A stretch of 64,000 nt of DNA from NCBI GenBank assembly GCA_019187225.1, contig JABAQQ010000026.1:1-64000 (forward strand), read 5' to 3'. The translations under genes and the position numbers were made by a program. Shown here in pieces: positions 1 through 9,194 of this stretch. The number at the start of each line of letters is the position of its first letter. Within the stretch, counting starts at the first letter, position 1. The stretch is from Saprospiraceae bacterium (GTDB lineage: Bacteria; Bacteroidota; Bacteroidia; Chitinophagales; Saprospiraceae). Below the pieces are notes generated by a model. It was not told the origin of the DNA. It saw only the letters and a list, made by a program, of their open reading frames with translations, and did no database searches.

Positions 1-129
1 GGTCAGTTTGCGAAAGGCTACAACGCCATCGCGGTGGATCGCGCGCTGCTGAACACCACGGGTGTGATGTACTACAAACTCGAAACGGCGACCGACGCGG
101 CGACGAAGAAGATGATCCAGACGAAGTAA
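1..129 (+). CDS. C-terminal fragment of a T9SS type A cargo protein
   Basis: Only the last 42 codons and the TAA stop are inside the window, and the gene begins before base 1. The fragment has the end-of-domain pattern of a T9SS type A sorting domain: a GVMYYKLET strand followed by a closing ATKKMIQTK strand. In this family the C-terminal domain guides a protein with a Sec signal peptide through the outer membrane and is then removed or exchanged for a lipopolysaccharide anchor. The rest of the protein, and so its function, cannot be seen. A strong terminator follows at 231-273. Confidence 0.7.
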   Translation, partial: GQFAKGYNAIAVDRALLNTTGVMYYKLETATDAATKKMIQTK

Positions 130-136
130 ATGAATA

Positions 137-203
137 GTCACTAAGGGTCATGGAGGGTCATTTTTAGGAGGGCTAAACCTTTTTAAAAATGACCCTTAAT
201 GAC
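137..203. repeat. Nested inverted repeats with two alternative pairings
   Basis: The heptamer gggtcat occurs twice on the left (145-151 and 155-161). Either copy can pair with atgaccc at 189-195. The outer pairing joins 137-151 to 189-203 with one mismatch; the inner one joins 155-166 to 184-195 perfectly. The two hairpins exclude each other. There is no T tract directly after, so this is not a simple terminator. Confidence 0.55.
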
Positions 204-230
204 TTCTGATATTGCAATTGAAGGAATAGA

Positions 231-273
231 CCATGCGCCCTGTCCGGATTCCCGGACGGGGCGCATGGTTTTT
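231..273 (+). terminator. Rho-independent terminator after the first gene
   Basis: The left arm ccatgcgccctgtccgg (231-247) pairs with ccggacggggcgcatgg (252-268), with one G-T wobble and a 4-nt loop. It is followed by a run of T. It would end transcription of the partial T9SS gene at the left edge. Confidence 0.85.
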
Positions 274-337
274 GGGAAGGCTATATTGAAAAGAGGCATC
301 TTACTTTCTAAAAAATCTAAAATTGATCAATAAACGT

Positions 338-345
338 TATTTTTG
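338..345 (+). promoter_or_regulatory. Bacteroidota -7 box (TAnnTTTG)
   Basis: TATTTTTG matches the Bacteroidota sigma-A -7 consensus TAnnTTTG. No good TTG box lies about 20 nt upstream. It lies 43 bases upstream of the ATG at 389 and downstream of an in-frame ATG at 323, which supports the later start. Confidence 0.45.
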
Positions 346-388
346 CTACGAAAAACTGAAAAAAGCATATAAATCGAGTGTAAATATC

Positions 389-2242
389 ATGAAAAGTATT
401 TCCCTGCCTTCTTTGTTTGTTCTCACTGCCACCGGAATTTCCGGTCAAAGTATCGGATCGTTTACTTCGATACAACCCATGGCGCCAACAGAAGTTTTTC
501 AATTCCCGTCGTCGCACGCGATTCAAAAACTCATCCAGGTCGGCGATCCGGCAGGTAACATCGGGCCCCTGCCCGACCTTCCTGATTACACCGCTTTTGT
601 GCCGAACAACGGCAGTAGTATGGAAGGGCAACTTTTGCTCAACCACGAAATTGATGAAGGGGAAGGGAAAGTTACCATGTTCGATCTTTTGCTCGATGCC
701 GGCACGCAGCTCTGGGCGCTCAGCAATTCCCATTCTATTGACTTCACAGGAGTAGGCGGCACTTCCAGGAATTGCTCCGGCATACTAACACCCTGGGGTA
801 CGGCCATTGTTGGCGAAGAAGAAATTTCTGAGGACGACGATAACGACGATGGATACTGGGATTGGGGATGGCTGGTCGAGATAGACCCCAATACCCGAAC
901 AGTGGTTGACAAATTATGGGCCGCGGGCAATTGTTTGCACGAAACCGCAGCCATCGCCAGCGATCAGCGAACCTTTTATGCCGGTTCTGATCACTTCGGC
1001 ACCGGCTATCTGTATAAGTTTGTTGCCAATACGCCCGGCGATATGAGTTCGGGGCTGTTGTACGCCCTCGAGCGCGACGGCCCTAACGCGTCGACAGGCC
1101 AGTGGATACCGATACCCAATACGACACAAGACGAGCGAAACACGACTACCGCTGCGGCTATTGCAGCAGGGGCAACCAACTTCATCGGGATCGAAGGTGT
1201 GAAGATCGGACCCAATGGCCAGGTGTATTTTGCGTGCCAGGGCCCGGGCGCTATTTACAAGTTCACGGATAACGGCTCCACCATCTCAAATCTGCAGCTA
1301 TGGGTTGGGCCGTCTAATGTAAGCTATAATATCAATTATGGATTCGGCAATCAATCTGTTCAATGGGGATCTGGCTGCGACAATATTGAATTTGACAACG
1401 AAGGTAACCTTTGGGTGCTCCAGGATGGCGGCAACAATCACATATGGATGGTGAAACCGAATCATACTCCCGGCAATCCGAAAGTGGAGCTTTTCGGGAT
1501 TTCCCCCATCGGAGCCGAGCCGACGGGTATTTCGTTTACACCCGATGGCAAATATCTCTTTATGTCGTTTCTGGAAGCATCCAGCAGCAATAACGAAACC
1601 GTGGTTGATGCGGCGGGCAATCAATTTACGTATAACCGGGGTACAGTCTTCGTCGTAGCGCGGGCCGAACATCTGGGAGCGCCGCTTCCGCTCGAACTGA
1701 CATGGTTCAACGTTGAAACCGACCGCTCGGAGATAACGTTGCATTGGAAAGCCTCCAATGCAACCGGCTTCGATAACTTTGACATCGAGCGCAGTGCCGA
1801 CGGAATAAAATTCCAGAAAATTGGCCAGGTAAAAGCCCCTGCGGCTGCTTTTGCGGCGCATCAATTTTTATTTCCGGATAAAGACGCAACTGCAGGGTGT
1901 TATTATTATCGCCTGAAAATGAACGATTTGAATGGCAAATATTCTTACTCGGCCATAAAGAATGCATGCCTGAATGGAGTGGAGCCGGGTATGGATGTTT
2001 CGGAAAGTCTCCTGAGCGCGGGTCAGTCCGTCAGCCTGCAACTATTTGACTGGCCTGCCAGCCAGCAAATAGAAATTACAGTGTCCGATGCTGGCGGGAA
2101 AGTGCTCGACCGGCAGACCCGCGAATCCTGTTCAACCCGCTGTACCGCGGACCTACCTTTTCAATTTCAACAGCCGGGGGTTTATTTGGTGCAATGCACC
2201 AACGGTTTTTCGACAGTTACGAAAAAGGTAGTGGTGCGCTGA
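389..2242 (+). CDS. Secreted PhoX-like (DUF839) protein with T9SS type A sorting domain
   Basis: This 617-residue protein begins with a Sec signal peptide (MKSISLPSLFVLTATGISG). Residues about 60-430 resemble the PhoX/DUF839 beta-propeller family: a LLLNHEIDEG segment, the TPWGTAIVGEEE segment that matches the TPWGT..(C/E)E signature around the metal site, and a later NHIWMVKP strand. PhoX enzymes are Ca/Fe-dependent alkaline phosphatases, but many DUF839 proteins have no tested activity, so phosphatase activity is an inference. Residues about 435-530 form a fibronectin-like linker common in T9SS cargo, and the last 75 residues are a type A sorting domain. An in-frame ATG at 323 lies upstream of the likely promoter box, so the start at 389 is preferred. 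It is transcribed alone and converges on the DUF4397 giant gene. Confidence 0.75.
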   Translation: MKSISLPSLFVLTATGISGQSIGSFTSIQPMAPTEVFQFPSSHAIQKLIQVGDPAGNIGPLPDLPDYTAFVPNNGSSMEGQLLLNHEIDEGEGKVTMFDLLLDAGTQLWALSNSHSIDFTGVGGTSRNCSGILTPWGTAIVGEEEISEDDDNDDGYWDWGWLVEIDPNTRTVVDKLWAAGNCLHETAAIASDQRTFYAGSDHFGTGYLYKFVANTPGDMSSGLLYALERDGPNASTGQWIPIPNTTQDERNTTTAAAIAAGATNFIGIEGVKIGPNGQVYFACQGPGAIYKFTDNGSTISNLQLWVGPSNVSYNINYGFGNQSVQWGSGCDNIEFDNEGNLWVLQDGGNNHIWMVKPNHTPGNPKVELFGISPIGAEPTGISFTPDGKYLFMSFLEASSSNNETVVDAAGNQFTYNRGTVFVVARAEHLGAPLPLELTWFNVETDRSEITLHWKASNATGFDNFDIERSADGIKFQKIGQVKAPAAAFAAHQFLFPDKDATAGCYYYRLKMNDLNGKYSYSAIKNACLNGVEPGMDVSESLLSAGQSVSLQLFDWPASQQIEITVSDAGGKVLDRQTRESCSTRCTADLPFQFQQPGVYLVQCTNGFSTVTKKVVVR

Positions 2243-2273
2243 CTGGGAGAGGAGAGAAAGCATTGGCCACCGT

Positions 2274-2310
2274 GTCATTCTTAGCGCAGCAAAGAACCTG
2301 GTTACGTAAT
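2274..2310. repeat. Remnant of a dispersed gtcattcttagcgcag repeat
   Basis: The intergenic sequence gtcattcttagcgcagcaaa and its continuation resemble an intergenic repeat I know from many Bacteroidota genomes (gtcattctgagcgcagcgaa type). Its antisense translation gives the familiar spurious FFAALRMT peptide. It lies between two convergent genes. Only one copy is in this window, so recognition rests on memory. Confidence 0.4.
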
Positions 2311-2314
2311 GGTC

Positions 2315-2352
2315 AAAAAAAATGCACCGGGACAAACCCGGCGCATTTTTTT
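2315..2352. terminator. Bidirectional terminator between convergent genes
   Basis: The arms aaaaaatgcaccggg and cccggcgcatttttt pair with a single mismatch around a 5-nt acaaa loop. An A run on the left and a T run on the right make it work in both directions. It serves the PhoX-like gene (plus) and the DUF4397 giant (minus). Confidence 0.85.
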
Positions 2353-2376
2353 CCAAACATTCAACATTCTCAAAAA

Positions 2377-5300
2377 TCATTCCTGTACCACAAACTTCAT
2401 GGCTCTTACCCCGCCGTCGGACACGATTTCCAACGAATACATACCGGAAGGCAAAGAACCCACGTCGAGCTTTTGAGCGAACTGACCGGCATTCACGGTG
2501 CCGAAGTCGCCTTCGAGTACCAGGCGCCCCGTTAGATCGCGGATGCCATAGCGCAGGTTTTCTGCCTCGGTCAAATCGAAGCGGACGAACAGGTCAGCCA
2601 CTGTCGGATTCGGCGCGAGTTGCAGATCGTTGAGTTTGCCGTCCAACTCATTGGTGCGCACAAGTTCTTCCAAAGGATACGTATCGCCGTCCGTTTCGGC
2701 CACCCAGACCTGGAATTCCGGCTGACCGCCGGTTAAAAAGCCGGAAGCGAATACCGTGATCGCCTGACCGTCCAGGTTGCTCAGGTCGGCTTTGTACGTT
2801 TTCACGATGGCAGTATTGTCGTTCGACGGAGTGATCTGGATCGTATAGTTCGACGGCGGCACGCTGATGTAATCGGCGTATTCACCAAAATCCACATTGT
2901 CGAAAAGCACGGGGCCACCCGGCAGTTGCACATCTACTTCCGGCGCGTCGGGCGAGCCGTGGAAAAGCGCGGCTTCCACATTGGCGCTGTTGAAGGCGCG
3001 GGAGCGGCCATTTTCATTGACAAACAAGCCGAAACCCGGGTTGCCGCCCAATACGCCGGCTGCCATGATGATGTAGGTTTTGCCGGTCTCCAACTCGACG
3101 GGCAGATTGTAAATCGCATCGCCCGACGAGGTGCTGTTGCCCGGCGCGACGTTCAGGGTGAAGGGCACCCGCGCAGGCAGAAATCCGATGCCTGTGGCCT
3201 GATGGAACTGGAAATTATCGAGCACCCGGGTGGTATCCAGATAAACATCCACCGTCGGGCTGGGGGAGTTGTGGATCACCTGCGCACGGGCGAATGCCGG
3301 CAGCGGCAGCGTGAAGCCGTTGGGCAAGGCCAGCCACAAATCAAATTCCGGGTCACCTCCAAGGATACCCGAAGCGAACACGACGCCAACCACACCGCCG
3401 AGCGTAGAAAAGTCGCCGCCCCAGGTGCCTGCCAGGATATTCGGATCGGCAGCAGCAGAAACATCGAACAGGTAAACATCGGGATCGAGACCCAGGTAGT
3501 CGGTAAATTCGCCATAAGCCAGGTCACCAACTGCCGTCGCGCCGCCGGTCAGCGGCAAAGTCACATCCACATTGGGTGCGCCCGGTGCGCCGTGGTGGAT
3601 CGCCAGTTCCAGTTTGGTGTCGTCCAATGCGCGTTCGCGGCCCATATCATGGACGATCAGATCGAAACCTGGCGACCCGCCTAAGATACCGCTGGCTACC
3701 ACAATGTATGTTTTGCGGTTTTCCAATGTCACCGGGAAGGTCGCAAGTACGTCTGCGGACGATTGGCTGCTACCGGGGGCGATGCCAATTGGTATCTGCA
3801 CCTCCGCATTGGCATAGAAGAATGGCGTCGCTTCGCGGAAGTCAAAGTCGTCCAGTATTTTGTCGGCGCCGGCATAGATGTCTACCGTCGGTTCGGGCGA
3901 ATTGTGGATGATCTGTACCCGCGCGACAGGCGTATTCGGCAATTCCACCACCGTACCGTCGGGGAAAACGGCAAACAATCCGTAGTTCAGCGTGTCGTTG
4001 CCCAAAATTCCGCTCGTAAAAATACGGGCCGGTTTGTTGGAAAACAGTGCCGGATCGAGGTAATGCGTGCCAAATAAGTCCGTAAAGTTTGCCAGCGTCA
4101 CATCGAGGTAATAATCGCCGTTTGCCAGATCCTGATAAGGCGTAAACGCGCCGAAATCCACGTTGTCGAACAGCGTTCCGATCAGGCGCTCATTCACATC
4201 GAGGCTTTGCACCAGGGGGGTAAACAGGCCCTGGAAGACGCTGATCGAAGTGAATCCCGGCGCTGCCGTCTCGCGGGCATTGGCGTCCGCGAACAGGTTG
4301 AACGGCTTGTCCGTGCTGCCCACCACGCCGGCGGCCATGACAGTGTAGCGTTTGCCGGTCTCAAAACTCACCGGGAACGTTGCGAAGGCGTCCGCTGCCG
4401 AGGTACTGTTGGGCAGGGCAATGCCTACCGCGATGTCGCGGTCAGCCGGAACGTCCACGAAAGGCGTAGCCGTACGGAATTTGAAGTCGTCGAGCAAAAG
4501 CGTATTGCCCGCGTACACGTCCACGGTCGGATCGGGGGAGTTGTGCACGATTTGCACCCGCGATGTCGGCGTCTGTTGCAGTTCGAGTACTGTGCCGTTG
4601 GGCAGCGCTGCGAACAGTCCGAATGCGGGCGTTCCGCCCAAAATACCGCTGGCAAAAACATAAGCGGCATTTCCGGCCAAAGCGATCAAATCGGCGCGAT
4701 AGGAGGCCACCACGTTGGGGCTCCCGCTTGCTCGTACCGCTAAATCGTATTTTTCGGCATTCAGATTCAAATACGGCGTGAATTCGCCGTAAGCCAGGTT
4801 TTGAACCACATTGTTTGCTGCGAACACGGCGTCTACATCTACGGCGGGCGCGCCGGGCGAGCCGTGCAGCACCGCTACGTCCACCTGACCGGAATTAGAA
4901 GCCGTTTCGCGTGCTTCTGCGTTGAGGATCAGGGTGAAAGGATTCACCGGATCGAGCAAGATGCCTGAAGCAGTTGCGATGTAAGTTTTGCCGTCTTCAA
5001 ATTGAACGGGGAAGGCCGCGAGCGCATCCGCTACGGAAGTGCTGTTGCCGGGCGCTATCGCAATGGAAAGCGGCACATCGGCCTGGACATCCAGAAACGG
5101 CGTGGCCTGCCGGAAGGAGAAATCATCGAGCAGCAAACCGCCATTCACATACACATCCACCGTCGGCGAAGGACTGTTGTGGATGATCTGCAGGCGTGCT
5201 TGCGGCGGCGCGCCCACTTCAGTGAACTCCACCACCGTGCCATCAGCCAGTGCCGCGAATAAACCGAAACCGGGAGCGCCGTTCAGGATACCGCTCGCAA

Positions 5301-8300
5301 ATACGCGGGCCGAGTTGCCTGCCAGCACACCCAGGTCAGCCTGGTAATATCCAACGGTCGTATTGGTGCCGGAGGCTTTCACCTGCAGGGTGTAAACGCC
5401 CGGATCAAGGGCGAGATAAGGGGTAAATGCTCCGTAAGCGAGGTTGGTAGCAATACTCCCGCCGCCTACCACTACAATATCCACTGCCGGCGCGCCGGGC
5501 GAACCGTGCAACGCGGCAAATTCCACTTTTGTCGGGTCGAGCGCTGCTTCGCGGGCTTCATCGGCAAAGAGCGTGAAGGGCGTATCCATGTCCGAAGGAA
5601 TACCGGAAGCAAAAACGGCGTAGGTTTTACCCGTTTCAAAAGAAACCGGGAAGGGAAACTGTACATCCGCCGACGAAGTGCTGCCGTTGCCCGCCACACC
5701 GATGGTATAAGTCCGGTCTGCCGGAAGCGTCACATAAGCGGTGGCGGTGCGGAAGGCGAAGTCGTCGAGCAGCAGGGTGCTGCCTGCGTAAACGTCCACG
5801 TTCGGGTCGGGAGCGTTGTGGATGACCTGCACCCGCGCTGTGGGCGTCACCGGCAGCGGCAGTACCGTGCCATCGGCCAAAGCGGCAAAAAGACCAAATT
5901 CAGGAATGCCGCCGATCAATCCGCTGGCAAATACCGTCGCCGCTTGTCCGCTCAGACTGCTCAGGTCGGCGCGGTACGACACCAACACGTCCGGAGCACC
6001 GCTTCCGCGAATGGCGAAGTCGTACTTGTTCGCCCCGAGGCCGAGATAAGGCGAATATTGGCCATAAGCCAGGTTTTGAACCACGTTACTGGCGTCAAAC
6101 ACCGCATCCACGTCCACGGCCGGGGCATTGGTAGCGCCGTGGAAAATGGCTATATCCACGCCGAAGGGGAGTTGGGCTGCTTCCCTGCCGCTCTCGTTGA
6201 CAAACAGGTTGAGGGGTGTTGTCGGGTCGTTCAGGATTCCGGCAGCCGTCACAACGTAAATTTTACCCACTTCAAACATTGCCGGGAAGGATGCAAAAGC
6301 ATCGGCAGCCGAAGTGCTGTTCGCGGGTGCGATACCGATGTTGACGGGCACGTCGCCCGGCACATCGAGGAACGCAGTGGCGTTGCGGAATTCCAGGTCG
6401 TCGGCCAGCAAAATATTGTCGGCGTATATGTCTACCGTCGCCGAAGGACTGTTGTGGATGATCTGGATCCGGCCGTTCGCCGAGGCTGGCAGAAATTCAA
6501 TCACCGTGCCATCTGGGAATGCTGCGAATAAGCCGAATGCCGGTGTTCCGTTCACAATACCGCTGGCAAAAACGCGGGCTGCCCGGCCATCCAATCCGTT
6601 CAAATCGGCGCGAAAGGTACCCACCACATCACTTGTGCCGGCCACTTTCACCTGCAACAGATAAACACCGGGATCAACGCCGAGGTAGGGCGCAAATTCG
6701 CCATAGGCGAGATCGCTGATGAGCGTGGGGCCATTGTACAAAGCCACATCAACCGCCGGCGCGCCGGGCGAACCGTGCAGGGTAGCGAATTCGATTTTGG
6801 CCGGATCGAGCGCCGCCTCGCGGGCTTCGTCCGCCAGGAGCGTAAACGGCGTGCCGCCGTTGAAAACGATGCCGTTGGCAAAAACCGCATAGGTTTTACC
6901 TGTTTCAAAATTAACCGTTGTATTAAAAATGGCGTTCGCGGGCGAGGTACTGTTGGCCGGCGCGACACCGACGTTGAAATCAATATCAGCGGGAACATCA
7001 ATAAAAGGCGTGGCAGTACGGAAAGCGAAATCTTCGAGTAATTTCGTATTGCCGGCATACACGTCCACCGTCGGGTCGGGCGAGTTGTGGATGATCTGAA
7101 CGCGGGCTGTCGGCGTGGCGGTAAATTCCAGCACTGTGCCGTCGTCGAGCACGGCGAACAAACCGAACGCGGGCGAGCCGTTCAGAATGCCGCTTGCGAA
7201 CACATAAGCCGACTTACCGTCGAGGCCGCTCAGGTCGGCGCGGAAAGAGGCCACCACGTCCGGCGAGCCGTTGACGCGAATGGCCAGGTCGTATTTTTGA
7301 GGTGCGAGGTTCTGGTACGGCGTGAATTCGCCATATGCCAGGTTTTCTATCAGATTGTCTGCGATGAATACGGCATCCACGTCCACTGCGGGTGCGCCGG
7401 GCGAACCGTGCAGCACGGCTGCGCTGACAAAACCGGCTGTGCCGCTTTCCTGCGCGTTCGGATCAACCACAAGGGTAAACGGAGTGGCGCCATTGCCGAC
7501 AATACCGGAGGCAAATACGGCGTAGGTTTTACCCGTATCGAAGCTGACCGGGAAAGTCGCGATGGCGTCGGCAGCCGAGTTGCTGTTGTCGGGCGCCACG
7601 CCGACGGAGAAAGTCCGGTCGGCAGGAACGTCGAGGAAGGGCGTTGCTGTGCGGAAAGCGAAGTTGTCGAGCAAACGCACCTGGCCTGCGTACACATCTA
7701 CCGTCGGGTTGGGCGCGTTGTGTACGACCTGCCAGCGGGTAAAGGGTGTGAGCGTCAGCTCGGCCACTGTGCCGTCGGGATAAACGGCAAAAAGCGCGAA
7801 ATCGGGTGCGCTGCTGACAAAGCCGCTGGCAAAAATCGTTGCGGCTTTGCCTTTCACCGGCGTGAGGTCAACGCGGAAGGTTTCCACTTCGTTTTGTGTC
7901 CCCGCTAACCGGAGTTTCAGGTCGTTTTTTCCCGGCAAAACGCTCAGATATTCGTTTGCGAAACTGCCATAAGCGAGGTCGCCTGCAAAAGCATTTTTTT
8001 CAAAAATCACATCAATATCCACATCGGGTGCGTCGGGGCTGCCGTGATAAAAAGTCAGGTCCGTTTTGGCCGTGTCGCCCGCTTGTTCGCGGGCATTGGC
8101 ATTGATGACCAGTCGCAAAGGTGTGTTTGGGTCGCCGGGAATGCCCTCTGCGACCGCCACATAAGTGCCGCCGTTGACCAGCGTCAACGGGAAATTGGCC
8201 AAAGTATCGCCTACTTCGAGGCTGTTGTCCAAAGCCACGCCGATATTGCTCAAACCGACGGGCATGTAAACGAACGGCGATGCGGTGCGGTAGGCAAAAT

Positions 8301-9075
8301 CGTCGAGCAGCAGGTCGCCGTTGGCATAAACGTCTACTGCCTGATCGGGCGAGTTGTGGATGACCTGAACCCGCGCAACGGGCGAAAGCGGCAGTTCCAG
8401 AACTTGTCCGCCGGGCAAGGCCGCCCAAAGTCCGAAGCCGGGCGTCCCATTCAACAGGCCGCTGGCAAAAACGCGCACGGCGCCGCCTGCCAGAGCGCTC
8501 AGGTCGGCTTTGTAGGTGCCGACGATGGCGGTTTGACCTGCCGGTTTTACATCCAGATAGTACAAGCCGGGATCGAGTTCCAAATATGGCGTGAATTGTC
8601 CGTATGCGAGATTCGACACGATCTTGTCGCCAGCCCGTACCACCACATCCACCGCGGGGGCGTCGGGAGCACCATGAAGGACGTTGACGGCTACTTTAGC
8701 TGGATCGGCTGCACCTTCGCGGGCGTTCTCGTCAACCGACAGGGTGAAGGGTGTTGCCGGGTTGCCCTCGATACCCGAAGCCGTGACGGCGTAGGTTTTG
8801 CCGTTTTCGAGGGTAAGATTGGCAGTGAAAAATGCCTGCGCTGCCGAACTGCTGTTTCCAGGGGCTACTGCAACCGCCAGCGGGATGCCTGCCGGGAGAC
8901 TGGTGAACGACCTTGCCGTGCGGAAGGCGAAGTTGTCGTACGTCAGAATGCCGTTCACATACACGTCTACCGTTGGGTCGGGTGCGTTGTGGATGACTTG
9001 CAGACGCGCGAATTGTGCCTGGGCTGCAATAGCCGAAAGCAGCAGCGCGAAAAGTGTAGTGATTAAATGTTTCAT
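2377..9075 (-). CDS. Giant DUF4397 repeat protein, T9SS type A cargo
   Basis: This 2,232-residue secreted protein starts with a clean signal peptide (MKHLITTLFALLLSAIAAQA); an upstream in-frame start at 9222 would add an unlikely leader. Nearly all of it is ten tandem pairs of DUF4397-like modules of about 105 residues each. The A module begins with a VQVIHNSPDPTVDVY-type strand and contains FAFRTATPF and GKTYAVFASGI. The B module begins LHGSPGAPAVDV and contains NLAYGEFTPYL and VFASGILNG. The eighth B module (about 3950-4265) is degenerate and has lost the HGSPGAP signature. The final ~80 residues are a T9SS type A sorting domain (LAPNPTVADLFVRF to MKFVVQE). DUF4397 has no known activity; a fibrous surface or adhesive role is an inference. 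No clear own promoter is visible, so it may be read from the gene upstream. Confidence 0.88.
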   Translation of the reverse strand: MKHLITTLFALLLSAIAAQAQFARLQVIHNAPDPTVDVYVNGILTYDNFAFRTARSFTSLPAGIPLAVAVAPGNSSSAAQAFFTANLTLENGKTYAVTASGIEGNPATPFTLSVDENAREGAADPAKVAVNVLHGAPDAPAVDVVVRAGDKIVSNLAYGQFTPYLELDPGLYYLDVKPAGQTAIVGTYKADLSALAGGAVRVFASGLLNGTPGFGLWAALPGGQVLELPLSPVARVQVIHNSPDQAVDVYANGDLLLDDFAYRTASPFVYMPVGLSNIGVALDNSLEVGDTLANFPLTLVNGGTYVAVAEGIPGDPNTPLRLVINANAREQAGDTAKTDLTFYHGSPDAPDVDIDVIFEKNAFAGDLAYGSFANEYLSVLPGKNDLKLRLAGTQNEVETFRVDLTPVKGKAATIFASGFVSSAPDFALFAVYPDGTVAELTLTPFTRWQVVHNAPNPTVDVYAGQVRLLDNFAFRTATPFLDVPADRTFSVGVAPDNSNSAADAIATFPVSFDTGKTYAVFASGIVGNGATPFTLVVDPNAQESGTAGFVSAAVLHGSPGAPAVDVDAVFIADNLIENLAYGEFTPYQNLAPQKYDLAIRVNGSPDVVASFRADLSGLDGKSAYVFASGILNGSPAFGLFAVLDDGTVLEFTATPTARVQIIHNSPDPTVDVYAGNTKLLEDFAFRTATPFIDVPADIDFNVGVAPANSTSPANAIFNTTVNFETGKTYAVFANGIVFNGGTPFTLLADEAREAALDPAKIEFATLHGSPGAPAVDVALYNGPTLISDLAYGEFAPYLGVDPGVYLLQVKVAGTSDVVGTFRADLNGLDGRAARVFASGIVNGTPAFGLFAAFPDGTVIEFLPASANGRIQIIHNSPSATVDIYADNILLADDLEFRNATAFLDVPGDVPVNIGIAPANSTSAADAFASFPAMFEVGKIYVVTAAGILNDPTTPLNLFVNESGREAAQLPFGVDIAIFHGATNAPAVDVDAVFDASNVVQNLAYGQYSPYLGLGANKYDFAIRGSGAPDVLVSYRADLSSLSGQAATVFASGLIGGIPEFGLFAALADGTVLPLPVTPTARVQVIHNAPDPNVDVYAGSTLLLDDFAFRTATAYVTLPADRTYTIGVAGNGSTSSADVQFPFPVSFETGKTYAVFASGIPSDMDTPFTLFADEAREAALDPTKVEFAALHGSPGAPAVDIVVVGGGSIATNLAYGAFTPYLALDPGVYTLQVKASGTNTTVGYYQADLGVLAGNSARVFASGILNGAPGFGLFAALADGTVVEFTEVGAPPQARLQIIHNSPSPTVDVYVNGGLLLDDFSFRQATPFLDVQADVPLSIAIAPGNSTSVADALAAFPVQFEDGKTYIATASGILLDPVNPFTLILNAEARETASNSGQVDVAVLHGSPGAPAVDVDAVFAANNVVQNLAYGEFTPYLNLNAEKYDLAVRASGSPNVVASYRADLIALAGNAAYVFASGILGGTPAFGLFAALPNGTVLELQQTPTSRVQIVHNSPDPTVDVYAGNTLLLDDFKFRTATPFVDVPADRDIAVGIALPNSTSAADAFATFPVSFETGKRYTVMAAGVVGSTDKPFNLFADANARETAAPGFTSISVFQGLFTPLVQSLDVNERLIGTLFDNVDFGAFTPYQDLANGDYYLDVTLANFTDLFGTHYLDPALFSNKPARIFTSGILGNDTLNYGLFAVFPDGTVVELPNTPVARVQIIHNSPEPTVDIYAGADKILDDFDFREATPFFYANAEVQIPIGIAPGSSQSSADVLATFPVTLENRKTYIVVASGILGGSPGFDLIVHDMGRERALDDTKLELAIHHGAPGAPNVDVTLPLTGGATAVGDLAYGEFTDYLGLDPDVYLFDVSAAADPNILAGTWGGDFSTLGGVVGVVFASGILGGDPEFDLWLALPNGFTLPLPAFARAQVIHNSPSPTVDVYLDTTRVLDNFQFHQATGIGFLPARVPFTLNVAPGNSTSSGDAIYNLPVELETGKTYIIMAAGVLGGNPGFGLFVNENGRSRAFNSANVEAALFHGSPDAPEVDVQLPGGPVLFDNVDFGEYADYISVPPSNYTIQITPSNDNTAIVKTYKADLSNLDGQAITVFASGFLTGGQPEFQVWVAETDGDTYPLEELVRTNELDGKLNDLQLAPNPTVADLFVRFDLTEAENLRYGIRDLTGRLVLEGDFGTVNAGQFAQKLDVGSLPSGMYSLEIVSDGGVRAMKFVVQE

Positions 9076-9194
9076 GCTGTAAGTGGAGATTGGTTTGTAA
9101 AATAGTTTTGGTTTGTAATTGGGGGAGTTAACAGAAGGAGGTGGGGTGTGTTTAAGTTTTAATAAGCGAAAGTTAAACAAAAGCGGGGGTGTGC

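Noticed and set aside
2153-2380. Minus-strand frame encoding RFFAALRMT
   Set aside because: This peptide is the usual spurious translation of the dispersed gtcattctt-agcgcagc repeat; it also crosses the terminator.
2926-9066. Long plus-strand open frames opposite the DUF4397 gene
   Set aside because: They are shadows of a GC-rich repetitive gene: Arg-, Gly- and Val-rich, without signal peptide, domain or promoter.
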